Origin: Symsagittifera roscoffensis
Lineage: Eukaryota; Xenacoelomorpha; Acoela; Convolutidae
NCBI RefSeq assembly: GCF_963678635.1
Contig: NC_087064.1
Coordinates: forward strand, 31,472,369-31,536,368
Reading direction: 5' to 3'
Length of the DNA: 64,000 nt
Shown here: positions 27,401 through 42,400 of the stretch, in pieces
Layout: each line of letters starts with the position of its first letter
Numbering within the stretch: position 1 is the stretch's first letter
Notes under the pieces: model-generated
The model's database searches: none
What the model was told of the DNA's origin: nothing
What the model saw: only the letters and a program-made list of their open reading frames with translations
Program-made: the position numbers and the translations under genes

Positions 27401-30400
27401 GACAAGGTACGTCAACAAATAAGCTATCAAAATTGATACATTATCAAAAAAATTAACAATTAAGAAGGTTCATAGGTAAAAAGTCAACTCAATCAACAGA
27501 ATAGAAAACGTGACCACTCTGTTTCAGATATTTTCTTCATCACAGTTCAGCAAGATAACGCAGTTTGCACATCACATATATCAATACAACCCTGAAAATA
27601 CAAGAAAATCATAACCGTCAGCTAGATATATTTTCAACTAGGGACATTGAAACAATCTGTTTCATTACTCAATTGATGGAAAAACTGCAATTCAGCAGTT
27701 TAACATTATATAAGACAACTGAAATTGTTGATCTTTCATATGCGATGCAGTAGTCAAGCAGAAAACATAAAAATGAAGGATTAAACTCAATCTACTCAGG
27801 TGAAAAAGCTAGTCTTGACTTTCAAAGATTTTGGTTCATCGTAATTCAGCAAAATAATTTGTTTCCTCAACAAACACAATTAAATCAACAGCACTCAGAA
27901 GAAACTTAATTCACTGCTAGAATTCTTTATATTAAAAACCAAAAAGACTAATAGATCACGGGGAAGATTGAACAATGAAAGCAATGTTTTTCATAGGAAA
28001 CCACAAAACCCAAATGACAAAAAGGAATAAGTAAAACAGGAGCTCCGAAGCCGCCAACCGAAAGCATTTTTAACAAGAGACAAAAACTAACTGTTTAAGT
28101 GCTAGGCCCATTAAAACACTGCAAGGTCACAATTTATCATTATACAGCTTAATGAAAGCGATTGATCATTCAAAAGCGATAACCTGAAGCAATTGATACC
28201 AAACGATTAGACTCAAGCAACGAAGAGAAAAAAACTTTCTCTTTCAGATAATTTTTTCATCAAGAATCAGCAAGATAACGCAGTTTGTACATTCGTCAAT
28301 TGCACCCTAACAAACTTACAAAAAAATCACAAAGAATTTTAAAAAAAAACGCCAAATGAAAAAATTTTGAGCTAAAGAGAAGAATTCTTGTTTCAATACT
28401 AGGATCAAAAAAGCTCTGCATACTGAGTTCGTTTGTCATTAATCAGGCCAGTAAAACTGACAGATCAGTAAAAAAAACTAAGCCTAATGCTTCATAAACA
28501 ATAAAACTCAATCAGCAAAAACACAACGTGACCGCTCTGTTTCAGATAATTCCTTCATCACAATTCAGCAAGATAATGCAGTTTGCACATCACATATACC
28601 AATACAACACTGAAGACCAAAAAAAAGTTGAAACCACCAGCAGATATATTTTCAATTAGGGACATAAAAACAATCTCTTTCATTGCTCAATTGATTAAAA
28701 AACTGCAATGCAGCAGTTTACCATTAGATAGGACAATTGAAATTGTTCATATTTCATAAGCGATGCAGTAGTCAATCAGAAAACATGAAACCGAACGATT
28801 CAACTCAACCTACTCGGGGGTAATTCCGCAAGATAACTAATTTGATCAACAAACAGAATTAAATCAACCCCAACACTAAGAAAAAACTTAATTCACTGCT
28901 AGAATTCTTCAAAATTGAATATATCAATAAAACTGATAGATCACGCAAAACATTGAACAATGACAAGCAAAATACTTCATAGGAAACCACAAAACCCAAA
29001 TAACAAAGTTGAATATGTAGGAGTTCTCTTTCAGATGCTTCTTTCATCATATATCAACAAGATAACGAAATTTGCCCAACCCATAAAAATTCAACCCTGA
29101 AAACAAAATTAAAAAGGATCCGAAGCCGCCAACCGAAAACATTTTTAACTAGAGAGACAAAACTAACTGGTTAACTGCTACAACCATCAAAAACTGCAAA
29201 GTCACAGTTTATCATTATATAGGTTAATGGAAGCGATTGATCATTCAAAAGCGATAACAATCTAAGCAATTAAAATCGAACGATTGAACTCAAACAACAA
29301 AGAGAAAAAAAGCTTTCTCTTTCAGATATTTCTTTCATCATGAATCAGCAAGATAACGCAGTTTGTTCATCACATACGTCAATTGCACCCTAGGAAACTT
29401 ACAAAAAATCACGAAGAATTTTCCAAAAAAAGCTAAATGAAAAAATTTTGAGCTGAAGAGAAGAAAACTTTTCACATTACTAGGCTTATCAAAGCTCTGC
29501 ATACTGATTTCATTTGTCATTAATCAGGCCAGTAAAACAGACAGATCAGTAAGAAAAAAAAAACAGAATACCAAGCTTAATGCTTCATTTACAATGAAAC
29601 TCAATCAACTATGCAGAAAATGTTGGCGTTCTAATTTCGATACTTCCCTCAAATTTAATGAGCAAGATGACGCATTTTAAACATCAATTACAAAAAGACA
29701 ATACATAAAAAACATATAAATTACAGAGCAATCTGAAATCATCAAATAGATGAAACTTCATTAACAGAAAAATTATACAAAGAAAAGGATCATCAAAGTT
29801 TGCACAATGACAAGGTAAGTCAACAAATAAGCTATCAAAACTGATACATCATTAAAAAAAACAATTAGGATGGTTCATAGGTAAAATAAATACTCAATCA
29901 ACAAAATAGAAAACGTGACCACTCTGTTTCAGATATTTTCTTTATCACAATCCAGCACAAAAAAGCAATCTGCACATCACATATATCAATACAACCCGGA
30001 AGATAAGAAAATCATAACCGTCAGCTAGATATATTTTCAACTAGGGACATTGAAACAATCTGTTTCATTACTCAATTGATGGAAAAACTGCAATTCAGCA
30101 ATTTACTATTATATAAGACAACTGAAATTGTTGATCTTTCATAAACGATGCAGTAGTCAAGCAGAAAACATAAAACCGAACGATTAAACTCAATCTACTA
30201 AGGGGAAAAAGCAAGTCTTGTCTTCCAAAGATTTTGGTTCATCGTAATACAGCAAAATATTTTGTTTCCTCGACAAACACAATTAAATCAACAGCACCCA
30301 GAAGAAACTTAATTCACTCCTAGAATTCTTTATATTAAAAAAACCAATAAGACTAATAGATCACGGGGAACATTGAACAATGAAAGCAATATACTTCATA

Positions 30401-33400
30401 GGAAACCACAAAACCCAAATGACAAAAAGGAATATGTAAGAGTTCTCTTTCAGATAATTCTTTCATCATATATCAACAAGATAACGAAACTTGCCCAACC
30501 CATAAAAATTCAACCCTGAAAACAAAAAAAAACAGGAGCTTTCGAAGCCGCCAACCGAAAACATTTTTAACTAGAGAGACAAAAACTAACTGGTTAACTG
30601 CTAGAACCATCAAAAAACCGCAAAGTCACAGTTTATCATTATATGGGTTAATGGAAGCGATTGATCATTCAAAAGCGATATCAATCTAAGCAATTAAAAC
30701 CGAACAATTGAACTCAAACAACGAAGAGAAAAAAGCTTTCTCTTTCAGATATTTCTTTCATCATGAATCAGCAAGATAACGCAGTTTGTACATCTAATAC
30801 GTCAATTGCACCCTAGGAAACTTACAAAAAATCACGAAGAATTTTCCAAAAAACGCTAAATGAAAAACAATTGAGCTGAAGAGAAGAAAACTTTTCACAT
30901 TACTAGGCTTATCAAAGCTCTGCATACTGATTTCATTTGTCTTTAATCAGGCCAGTAAAACCGACAGATCAGTAAAAAAAAACAGAATACCAAGCTTAAT
31001 GCTTCATTTAACAATGAAACTCAATCAACTTTGCAGAAAATGTTGGCATTCTAGTTTCGATATTTCCTTCAAATTTAATGAGCAAGATGACGCAGTTTGC
31101 ACATCAATTACAAAAAGACAATACATAAAAAACATATAAATTACAAAGCAACCTGAAATCGTCAAATAGATGAAATTCAATTAACAGAAAAATTATACAA
31201 AGAATAGGATCATCAAAACTTGCACAATGACAAGGTAAGTCAACAAATAAGCTATCAAAACTGATACATTATTTTAAAAAACAATTAGGAAGGATCATAG
31301 GTAAAATAACTACTCAATCAACAAAATAGAAAACGTGACCACTCTGTTTCAGATATTTTCTTCATCACAATTCAGCAAAATAACGCAGTTTGCACATCAC
31401 ATATATCAATACAACCCTGAAAATACCAGAAAATCATAACCGTCAGCTAGATCTGTTTCATGACTCAATTGATGGAAAAACTGCTATTCAGCAGTTTACC
31501 ATTATATAAGACAACTGAAATTGTTGATCTTTCATAAGCGATGCAGTAGTCAAGCAGAAAACATAAAACCGAACGATTAAACTGAATCTACTCAGGGGAA
31601 AAAGCGAGTCTTGTCTTTCAAAGATTTTGGTTCATCGTAATTCAGCAAAATAATTTGTTTCCTCGACAAACACAATTAAATCAACAGCACCCAGAAGAAA
31701 CTTAATTCACTGCTAGAATTCTTTATATTAAAAAAACCAATAAGACTAATAGATCACGGGGAACATTGAACAATGAAAGCAATATACTTCATAGGAAACC
31801 ACAAAACCCAAATGACAAAAAGGAATATGTAAGAGTTCTCTTTCAGGTGATTCTTTCATCATATATCAACAAGATAACGAAGTTTGCACAACACATAAAA
31901 ACTCAACCCAGAAAACAAAGTAAAACAGGAGCACCGAAAGCATTTTTAACAAAAGAGACAAAAACGAACTGTTTAACTGCTAGGTCCATCAAAAAAACTG
32001 CAAACTCACAATTTATCATTATACAGGTTAATGAAAGCGATTCATCATTCAAAAGCGATAGCCTGAAGCATTGATACCGAACGATTATACTCAAGCATCA
32101 AAGAGAAAAAAATTTTCTCTTTCAGATAATTCTTTCATCATGAATCAGCAAGATTACGCAGTTTGCACATCACATAGGTCAACTGCGCCCTAGAAAACTT
32201 ACAAACAAATCACAAAGAATTTTCAAAAAACGCCACTTGAAAAAAATTTGAGCTGAAGAGAAGAATACTTGTTTCAATACTAGGATCAACAAAGCTCTGC
32301 ATACTGATGTCGTTTGTCATTCATCAGGCCAGTAAAACTGACAGATCAATACAAAAAAAAAACAAACCAAGCTTAATGCTTCATAAACGATAAAACTCAA
32401 TGAACAAAATAGAAAACGTGACCACTCTGTTTCAGATATTTTCTTCATCACAATTCAGCAAAATAACGCAGTTTGCACATCACATATCAATACAACCCTG
32501 AAAATACAAGAAAATCATAACCATCAGCTAGATCAATTTTCAACTAGGGACATTGAAACAATCTGTTTCATTGCTCAATTGATGGAAAAACTGCAATTCA
32601 GCAGTTTACCATTATTTAAGACAACTGAAATTGTTGATCTTTCATAAGCGATGCAGTAGTCAAGCAGAAAACATAAAACCGAACGATTAAACTCAATCTA
32701 CTCAGGGGAAAAAGCGAGTCCTGTCTTTCAAAGATTTTGGTTCATCGTAATTCAGCAAAATAATTTGTTTCCTCGACAAACACAATTAAATCAACAGCAC
32801 TCAGAAGAAACTTAATTCACTGCTAGAACTCTTTATATTAAAAAAACCAATAAGACTAATAGATCACGGGGAACATTGAACAATGAAAGCAATGTTTTTC
32901 ATAGGAAACCACAAAACCCAAATGACAAAAAGGAATATGTAAGAGTTCTCTTTCAGATAATTGTTTCATATATCAACAAGATAACGAAGTTTGCCCAACC
33001 CATAAAACCTCAACCCAGAAAAAAGCAAAACAGGAGCTCCGAAGCCGCCAACCGAAAGCATTTTTAACAAGAGACAAAAACTAACTGTTTAACTGCTAGG
33101 TCCATCAAAAAACTGCAAAGTCTCAATTTATCATTATACAGGTTAATGAAAGCGATTGATCAGTCAAAAGCGATAACCTGAAGCAATTGATACCGAACGA
33201 TTAGACTTAAGCAACGAAGAGAAAAAACCGTTCTCTTTCAGATAAATCTTTCATCATGAATCAGCAAGATAACGCAGTTTGTACATGACATATTCAATTG
33301 CACACCAGAAAACTTACAAAAAAATCACGAAGAATTTTCAAAAAACGCCAAATGAAAAAACTTTGAGCTAAAGAGAAGAATACTTGTTTCAATACTAGGA

Positions 33401-36400
33401 TCAACAAAGCTCTACATACTGATGTCGTTTGTCATTAATCAGGCCAGTAAAACTGACAGATCAGTAAAAAAAAACCAAGCTTAATGCTTCATTAACGATA
33501 AAACTCAATCAGCAAAAAGAAAATGTGACCGCTCTGTTTCAGATAATTCCTTCATCACAATTCAGCAAGATAACGCAGTTTGCACGTCACATATACCAAT
33601 ACAACACTGAAAACCAAAAAAAAAGTTGAAACCACCAGCGGATATATTTTCAATTAGGGACATGAAATCAATCTCTTTCATTGCTCAATTGATCGAAAAA
33701 CTGCAAGGCAGCAGTTTACCATTAGATAGGACAATTGAAATTGTTGATATTTCATACATATAAGCGATGCAGTAGTCAATCAGAAAACATGAAACCGAAC
33801 GATTCAACTCAACCTACTCAGGGGTAATTCCGCAAGATAACCAGTTTGATCAACAAACAGAATTAAATAAACCTCAACACTAAGAAAAAACTTAATTCAC
33901 TGCTAGAATTCTTCAAAATTGAATAAATCAATAAAACTGATGGATCAAGCAAAACGTTGAACAAGGACAAGCAAAATACTTCATAGGAATCCACAAAACG
34001 CAAATAACAAAGTTGAATATGTAAGAGTTCTCTTTCAGATACTTCTTTCATCATATATCAACAAGATAACGAAACTTACCCAACCCATAAAAACGCAACC
34101 CTGAAAACAAAAAAAAACAGGAGCTTCCGAAGCCGCCAACCAAAAATATTTTTAACTAGAGAGACAAAAACTAACTGGTTAACTGCTAGAGTCATCAAAA
34201 AACTGCAAAGTCACAGTTTATCATTATATAGGTTATTGATTGATCATTCAAAAGCGATAACGACCTAAGCAATTAAAACCGAACGAGTGAACTCAAACAA
34301 CGAAGAGAAAAAAATCTTTCTCTTTCAGATATTTCTTTCATCATGAATCAGCAAGATAACGCAGTTTGTACATCACATACGTCAATTGCACCCTAGGAAA
34401 CTTAAAAAAGACCACGAAGAACTTTCCAAAAAACGCTAAATGAAAAAATTTTGAGCTGAAGAGAAGAATAATTTTTACATTACTAGGCTTACCAAAGCTC
34501 TGCATACTGATTTCATTTGTCATTATTCAGGCCAGTAAAACTGACAGATCAGTAAAAAAAACCAAGCTTAATGCTTCATTTAACAATAAAATTCAATCAA
34601 CTATGCAGAAAACGTTGGCGTTCTAATTTCGATATTTATTTCACATTTAATCAGCAAGATGACGCAGTTTGCACATCAATTACAAAAAGACAATACAAAA
34701 AAACATATAAATTACAAAGCAACCTGAAATCATCAAATAGATGAAATTCAATTAACAGAAGAATTTTACAAAGATTAGGATCATCAAAACTTGCACAATG
34801 ACAAGGTACGTCAACAAATAAGCTATCAAACTTGATACATTATTCAAAAAAATTAACAATTAGGAAGGTTCATAGGTAAAATAACTACTCAATCAACAAA
34901 ATAGAAAACGTGACCACTCTGTTTCAGATATTTTCTTCATCACAGTTCAGCAAGATAACGCAGTTTGCACATCACATATATCAATACAAACCTGAAAATA
35001 CAAGAAAATCATAACCGTCAGCTAGATATATTTTCAACTAGGGACATTGAAACAATCTCTTTCATTACTCAATTGATGGAAAAACTGCTATTCAGCAGTT
35101 TACCATTATATAAGACAACTGAAATTGTTGATCTTTCATAAGCGATGCAGTAGTCAAGCAGAAAACATAAAACCGAACGATTAAATTAATCTACTCAGGG
35201 GAAAAAGCGAGTCTTTTCTTCCAAAGATTTTGGTTCATCGTAATTCAGCAAAACGATTTGTTTGCTCAACAAATACAATTAAATCAACAGCACTCAAAAG
35301 AAACTCAATTCACTGCTAGAAATCTTTAAATTAAAAAAAACCAAGAAAACTAACAATGAAAGACATTGAACAATGAAAGACATGCTTCATAGGAAACCAC
35401 AAAACCCAAATGACCAAAAGGAATATGTAAGAGTTCTCTTTCAGATAATTCTTTCATCATATATCAACAAGATAACGAAGTTTGCCCAAAACATAAAAAC
35501 TCAACCCAGAAAACAAAGTAAAACAGGAGCTCCGAAGCCGCCAACCGAAAGCATTTTTAACAAGAGAGACAAAAACTAACTGTTTAACTGCTAGGTCCAT
35601 CAAAAAACTGCAAAGTCGTAATTTATCATTATACAGACTAATGAAAGCGATTGATCATTCAAAAGCGATAACCTGAAGAAATTGATACCGAACGATTAGA
35701 CTCAAGCAACGATGAGAAAAAAACTTTCTCTTTCAGATAATTCTTTCATCATGAATCAGCAAGATAACGCAGTTTGTACATCACATACTTCAACTGCGTC
35801 CTAGAAAACTTACAAACAAATCACAAAGAATTTTCAAAAACGCGGCAATAATAAAAAATATATACAAATTACAGAGCAACCTGAAATCACCAAATAGAGG
35901 AAAGTTCATTAAAAGAAAAATTATACTAAGAAAAGGATCATCAAAACTTGCACAATGACAAGGTAAGTCAACAAATAGGCTATCAAAACTGATACATTAT
36001 TAAAAAATAAAAATAACAATTAGGAGGGTTCATAGGTTAAAAAAAACTACTCAATCAACAAAATAGAAAACGTGACCACTCTGTTTCAGATACTTTCTTC
36101 ATCACAATCCAGCAAGATAACGCAGTTTGCAAATCACATATATCAATACAACCCTGAAAATACAAGAAAATCATAACCGTCAGCTAGATATATTTTCAAC
36201 TAGGAACATTGAAACAATCTGTTTCATTACTCAATTGATGGAAAAACTGCAATTCAGCAGTTTACCATTATATAAGACAACTGAAATTGTTGATCTTTCA
36301 TAAGCGATGCAGTAGTCAAGCAGAAAACATAAAAATGAAGGATTAAACTCAATCTACTAAGGGGGAAAAAGCGAGTCTTGACTTTCAAAGATTTTGGTTC

Positions 36401-39400
36401 ATCGTAATTCAGCAAAATAATTTGTTTCCTCAACAAACACAATTAAATCAACAGCACTCAGAAGAAACTTAATTTACTGCTAGAATTCTTTAAATTAAAT
36501 ACACCAATAAGATCACGGGGAACATTGAACAATGAAAGCAATATACTTCATAGGAAACCACAAAACCTAAATGACAAAATGTAAGAGTCCTTTTTCAGAT
36601 GATTCTTTCATATATCAACAAGATAACGAAGTTTGCCCAACACATAAAAACTCAACCCAGAAAACAAAGTAAAACAGGAGCTCCGAAGCCGCCAACCGAA
36701 AGCATTTTTCACAAGAGAGACAAAAACTAACTGCTTAACTGGTAGGTCTATCAAAAAACTGCTAACTCACAATTTATCATTATACAGGTTAATGAAAGCG
36801 ATTGATCATTCAAAACGATAACCTGAAGCAATTGATACCGAACGATTAGACTCAAGCATCAAAGAGAAAAAAATTTCTCTTTCAGATAATTCTTTCATCA
36901 TGAATCAGCAAGATAACGCAGTTTGCACATCACATACGTCAACTGCGCCCTAGAAAACTTACAAACAAATCAAAGAATTTTCCAAAAACGCCAATTGAAA
37001 AAATTTTGAGCTGAAGAGAAGAATATTTGTTTCAATACCAGGATCAACAAAGCTCTCCATACTGATGTCGTTTTTCATTCATCAGGCCAGTAAAATTGAC
37101 AGATCAGTACAAAAAAAAACAAAAACCAAGCTTAATGCTTCATAAACGATAAAACTCAATCAGCAAAAAGAAAATGTGACCGCTCTGTTTCAGATAAACC
37201 TTCATCACAATTCAGCAAAACAACGCAGTTTGTACATCACATACGTCAATTGCACCCTACGAAACTTACAAAAAATCACGAAGAATTTTCCAAAAAACGT
37301 TTAATGAAAAAATGCTGAAGAGAAGAATACTTTTTACATTACTATGCTTATCAAAGCTCTGCATACTGATTTCATTTGTCATTAATCAGGCCAGTAAAAA
37401 ACTACAAAAAGACAATACATGAAAAATAAATAAGATACAGAGCAACCTGAAATCACCATATAGATGAAACTTCATTAACACAAAAAATTATACAAAGAAC
37501 AGGTTCATCAAAACTTGCATAATGACAAGGTAAGTCAACAAATAAGCTATCAAAACTGATACATTATTTTAAAAAAAGGTTCATAGGTAAAAAAAACTCA
37601 AACAACAAAAACGAAAACGTGACCACTCTGTTTCAGATATTTTCTTCATCACAATTCAGCAAGATAACGCAGTTTGTATATCACATACATCAATACAACC
37701 CTGTAAATAAAAAAATCATAACCGTCAGCTAGATATATTTTCAACTAGGGACATTGAAACAATCTGTTTCATTACTCAATTGATGGAAAAACTGCAATTC
37801 AGCAGTTTACCATTATATAAGACAATTGAAATTGTTGATCTTTCATAAACGATGCAGTAGTTAAGCAGAAAACATAAAACCGAACGATTAAACTCAATCT
37901 ACCCAGGGGAAAAAGCGAGTCTTGTCTTCCAAAGATTTTGGTTCATCGTAATTCAGCAAAACAATTTGTTTGCTCAACAAATACAATTAAATCAACAGCA
38001 CTCAGAAGAAACTTAATTTACTGCTAGAATTCTTTAAATTAAATAAACCAATAAGATCACGGGGAACATTGAACAATGAAAGCAATATACTTCATAGGAA
38101 ACCACAAAACCTAAATGACAAAATGTAAGAGTCCTTTTTCAGATGATTCTTTCATATATCAACAAGATAACGAAGTTTGCCCAACACATAAAAACTCAAC
38201 CCAGAAAACAAAGTAAAACAGGAGCTCCGAAGCCGCCAACCGAAAGCATTTTTCACAAGAGAGACAAAAACTAACTGCTTAACTGGTAGGTCTATCAAAA
38301 AACTGCTAACTCACAATTTATCATTATACAGGTTAATGAAAGCGATTGATCATTCAAAACGATAACCTGAAGCAATTGATACCGAACGATTAGACTCAAG
38401 CATCAAAGAGAAAAAAATTTCTCTTTCAGATAATTCTTTCATCATGAATCAGCAAGATAACGCAGTTTGCACATCACATACGTCAACTGCGCCCTAGAAA
38501 ACTTACAAACAAATCAAAGAATTTTCCAAAAACGCCAATTGAAAAAATTTTGAGCTGAAGAGAAGAATATTTGTTTCAATACCAGGATCAACAAAGCTCT
38601 CCATACTGATGTCGTTTTTCATTCATCAGGCCAGTAAAATTGACAGATCAGTACAAAAAAAAACAAAAACCAAGCTTAATGCTTCATAAACGATAAAACT
38701 CAATCAGCAAAAAGAAAATGTGACCGCTCTGTTTCAGATAAACCTTCATCACAATTCAGCAAAACAACGCAGTTTGTACATCACATACGTCAATTGCACC
38801 CTACGAAACTTACAAAAAATCACGAAGAATTTTCCAAAAAACGTTTAATGAAAAAATGCTGAAGAGAAGAATACTTTTTACATTACTATGCTTATCAAAG
38901 CTCTGCATACTGATTTCATTTGTCATTAATCAGGCCAGTAAAAAACTACAAAAAGACAATACATGAAAAATAAATAAGATACAGAGCAACCTGAAATCAC
39001 CATATAGATGAAACTTCATTAACACAAAAAATTATACAAAGAACAGGTTCATCAAAACTTGCATAATGACAAGGTAAGTCAACAAATAAGCTATCAAAAC
39101 TGATACATTATTTTAAAAAAAGGTTCATAGGTAAAAAAAACTCAAACAACAAAAACGAAAACGTGACCACTCTGTTTCAGATATTTTCTTCATCACAATT
39201 CAGCAAGATAACGCAGTTTGTATATCACATACATCAATACAACCCTGTAAATAAAAAAATCATAACCGTCAGCTAGATATATTTTCAACTAGGGACATTG
39301 AAACAATCTGTTTCATTACTCAATTGATGGAAAAACTGCAATTCAGCAGTTTACCATTATATAAGACAATTGAAATTGTTGATCTTTCATAAACGATGCA

Positions 39401-42400
39401 GTAGTTAAGCAGAAAACATAAAACCGAACGATTAAACTCAATCTACCCAGGGGAAAAAGCGAGTCTTGTCTTCCAAAGATTTTGGTTCATCGTAATTCAG
39501 CAAAACAATTTGTTTGCTCAACAAATACAATTAAATCAACAGCACTCAGAAGAAACCTAATTCACTGCTACAAATCTTTAAATAAACCAATAAAATTAAT
39601 AGATCACGTGGAACATTGAACAATGAAAGACATAAACTTCATTGGAAACCACAAAACCCAAATGACAAAAAGGAATGTAAGAGTTCTCTTTCAGATAATT
39701 CTTTCATCATATATCAACAAGATAACGAAGTTTACCCAACACATAAAAACTCAACCCAGAAAACAAAGTAAAACAGGAGCTCCGAAGCCGCCAACCGAAA
39801 CCATTTTTAACAAGAGAGACAAAAACTAACTGTTTAACTGCTAGGACCATCAAAAAACTGCAAAGTCACAATTTATCATTATACAGGTTATTGAAAGCGA
39901 TTGATCATTCAAAAGCGATAACCTGAAGCAATTGATACCAAACAATTAGACTCAAGCAACAATGAGAAAAAAAACTTTATCTTTCAGATAATTCTTTCAT
40001 CATGAATCAGCAAGATAACGCAGTTTGTACATCACATACGTCAAATGCACCCTAGAAAACTTACAAACAAATCACAAAGAATTTTTAAAGCTGAAGAGAA
40101 GAACACTTGTTTCAATACTAGGATCAACAAAGCACTGCAAGCTCATTAATCAGGCCAGTAAAACTGACAGATCAGTAAAAAAAACGAAGCTTAATGCTTC
40201 ATAAACGAGAAAACTCAATCAGCGAAAAGAAAATGTGACCGCTCTGTTTCAAATAATTCCTTCATCACAATTCAGGGAGATAACGCAGTTTGTACATCAC
40301 ATACATCAATACAACCCTGAAAATAAATAAATCATAACCGTCAGCTAGATATATTTTCAACTAGGGACATTGAAACAATCTGTTTCATTACTCAATTGAT
40401 GGAAAAACTGCAATTCAGCAGTTTACCATTATTTAAGACAACTGAAATTGTTGATCTTTCATAAGCGATGCAGTAGTCAAGCAGAAAACATAAAACCGAA
40501 CGATTAAACTCAATCTACTCAGGGGAAAAAGCGAGTCTTGTCTTTCAAAGATTTTGGTTCCTCGTAATTCATCAAAATAATTTGTTTGCTCAACAAACAC
40601 AATTAAATCAACCCCAGCACTCAGAAGAGACTTAATTCACTGCTAGAATTCTTTAAATTAAACAAACCAATAAGACTAATCAATCACGGCGAACATTGAA
40701 CAATGAAAGTAATATACTTCATAGGAAACCACAAAAACCAAATGACAAAAAGGAAAATGTAAAAGTTCTCTTTCAGATCATTATTTCATCATATATCAAC
40801 AAGATAACGAAGTTTGCCCAACCCATAAAAACGCAACCCAGAAAACAAAGCAAAACAGGAGCTCCGAAGCCGCCAACCGAAACCTTTTTTAACAAGAGAG
40901 ACAAAAACTAACTGTTTAACTGCTAGGACCATCAAAAAACTGCAAAGTCACAATTTATCATTATACAGGTTATTGAAAGCGATTGATCATTCAAAAGCGA
41001 TAACCTGAAGCAATTGATACCAAACAATTAGACTCAAGCAACAATGAGAAAAAAACTTTATCTTTCAGAAAATTCTTTCATCATGAATCAGCAAGATAAC
41101 GCAGTTTGTACATAACATACGACAAATGCACCCTAGAAAACTTAAACAAATCACAAAGAATTTTTAAAGAACGCCAAACGAAAAAAATTTGAGCTGAAGA
41201 GAAGAACACTTGTTTCAATACTAGGATCAACAAAGCACTGCAAACTCATTAATCAGGCCAGTAAAACTGACAGATCAGTAAAAAAAAAGAAGCTTAATGC
41301 TTCATAAACGAGAAAACTCAATCAGCGAAAAGAAAATGTGACCGCTCTGTTTCAAATAATTCCTTCATCACAATTCAGGGAGATAACGCAGTTTGTACAT
41401 CACATACATCAATACAACCCTGAAAATAAATAAATCATAACCGTCAGCTAGATATATTTTCAACTAGGGACATTGAAACAATCTGTTTCATTACTCAATT
41501 GATGGAAAAACTGCAATTCAGCAGTTTACCATTATTTAAGACAACTGAAATTGTTGATCTTTCATAAGCAATGCAGTAGTCAAGCAGAAAACATAAAACC
41601 GAACGATTAAACTCAATCTACTCAGGGGAAAAAGCGAGTCTTGTCTTTCAAAGATTTTGGTTCCTCGTAATTCATCAAAAAAATTTGTTTGCTCAACAAA
41701 CACAATTAAATCAACCCCAGCACTCAGAAGAGACTTAATTCACTGCTAGAATTCTTTAAATTAAACAAACCAATAAGACTAATCGATCACGGGGAACATT
41801 GAACAATGAAAGCAATATACTTCATAGGAGACCACAAAAACCAAATGACAAAAAGGAAAATGTAAAAGTTCTCTTTCAGATCATTCTTTCATCATATATC
41901 AACAAGATAACGAAGTTTGCCCAACCCATAAAAACTCAACCCAGAAAACAAAGCAAAACAGGAGCTCCGAAGCCGCCAACCGAAAGCATCTTTAACAAGA
42001 GAGACAAAAACTAACTGTTTAACTGCTAAGACCATCAAAAAACTGCAAAGTCACAATTTGTCATTATACAGGTTATTGAAAGCGATTGATCATTCAAAAG
42101 CGATAACCTGAAGAATTGATACCAAACAATTAGACTCAAGCAACAATGAGAAAAAAAACTTTTCTTTCAGATAATTCTTTCATCATGAATCAGCAAGATA
42201 ACGCAGTTTGTACATCACATACGTCAACTGCACCCAAGAAAACTTACAAACAAATCACAAAGAATTTTCAAAAAACGCGAAAATAATAAAATATATGAAT
42301 TACAGAGCAACCTGAAATCACCAAATAGATGAAATTTCATTAGCAGAAAAATTATACTAAGAATAGGTTCATCAAAACTTGCACAATGACAAGGACAGTC

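Noticed and set aside
23586-27753. Identical 62-codon reading frames repeated four times (23,586, 24,909, 26,238, 27,565)
   Set aside because: They repeat because the satellite block repeats; they have no upstream gene signals, are AT-driven in composition and are broken in older monomers.
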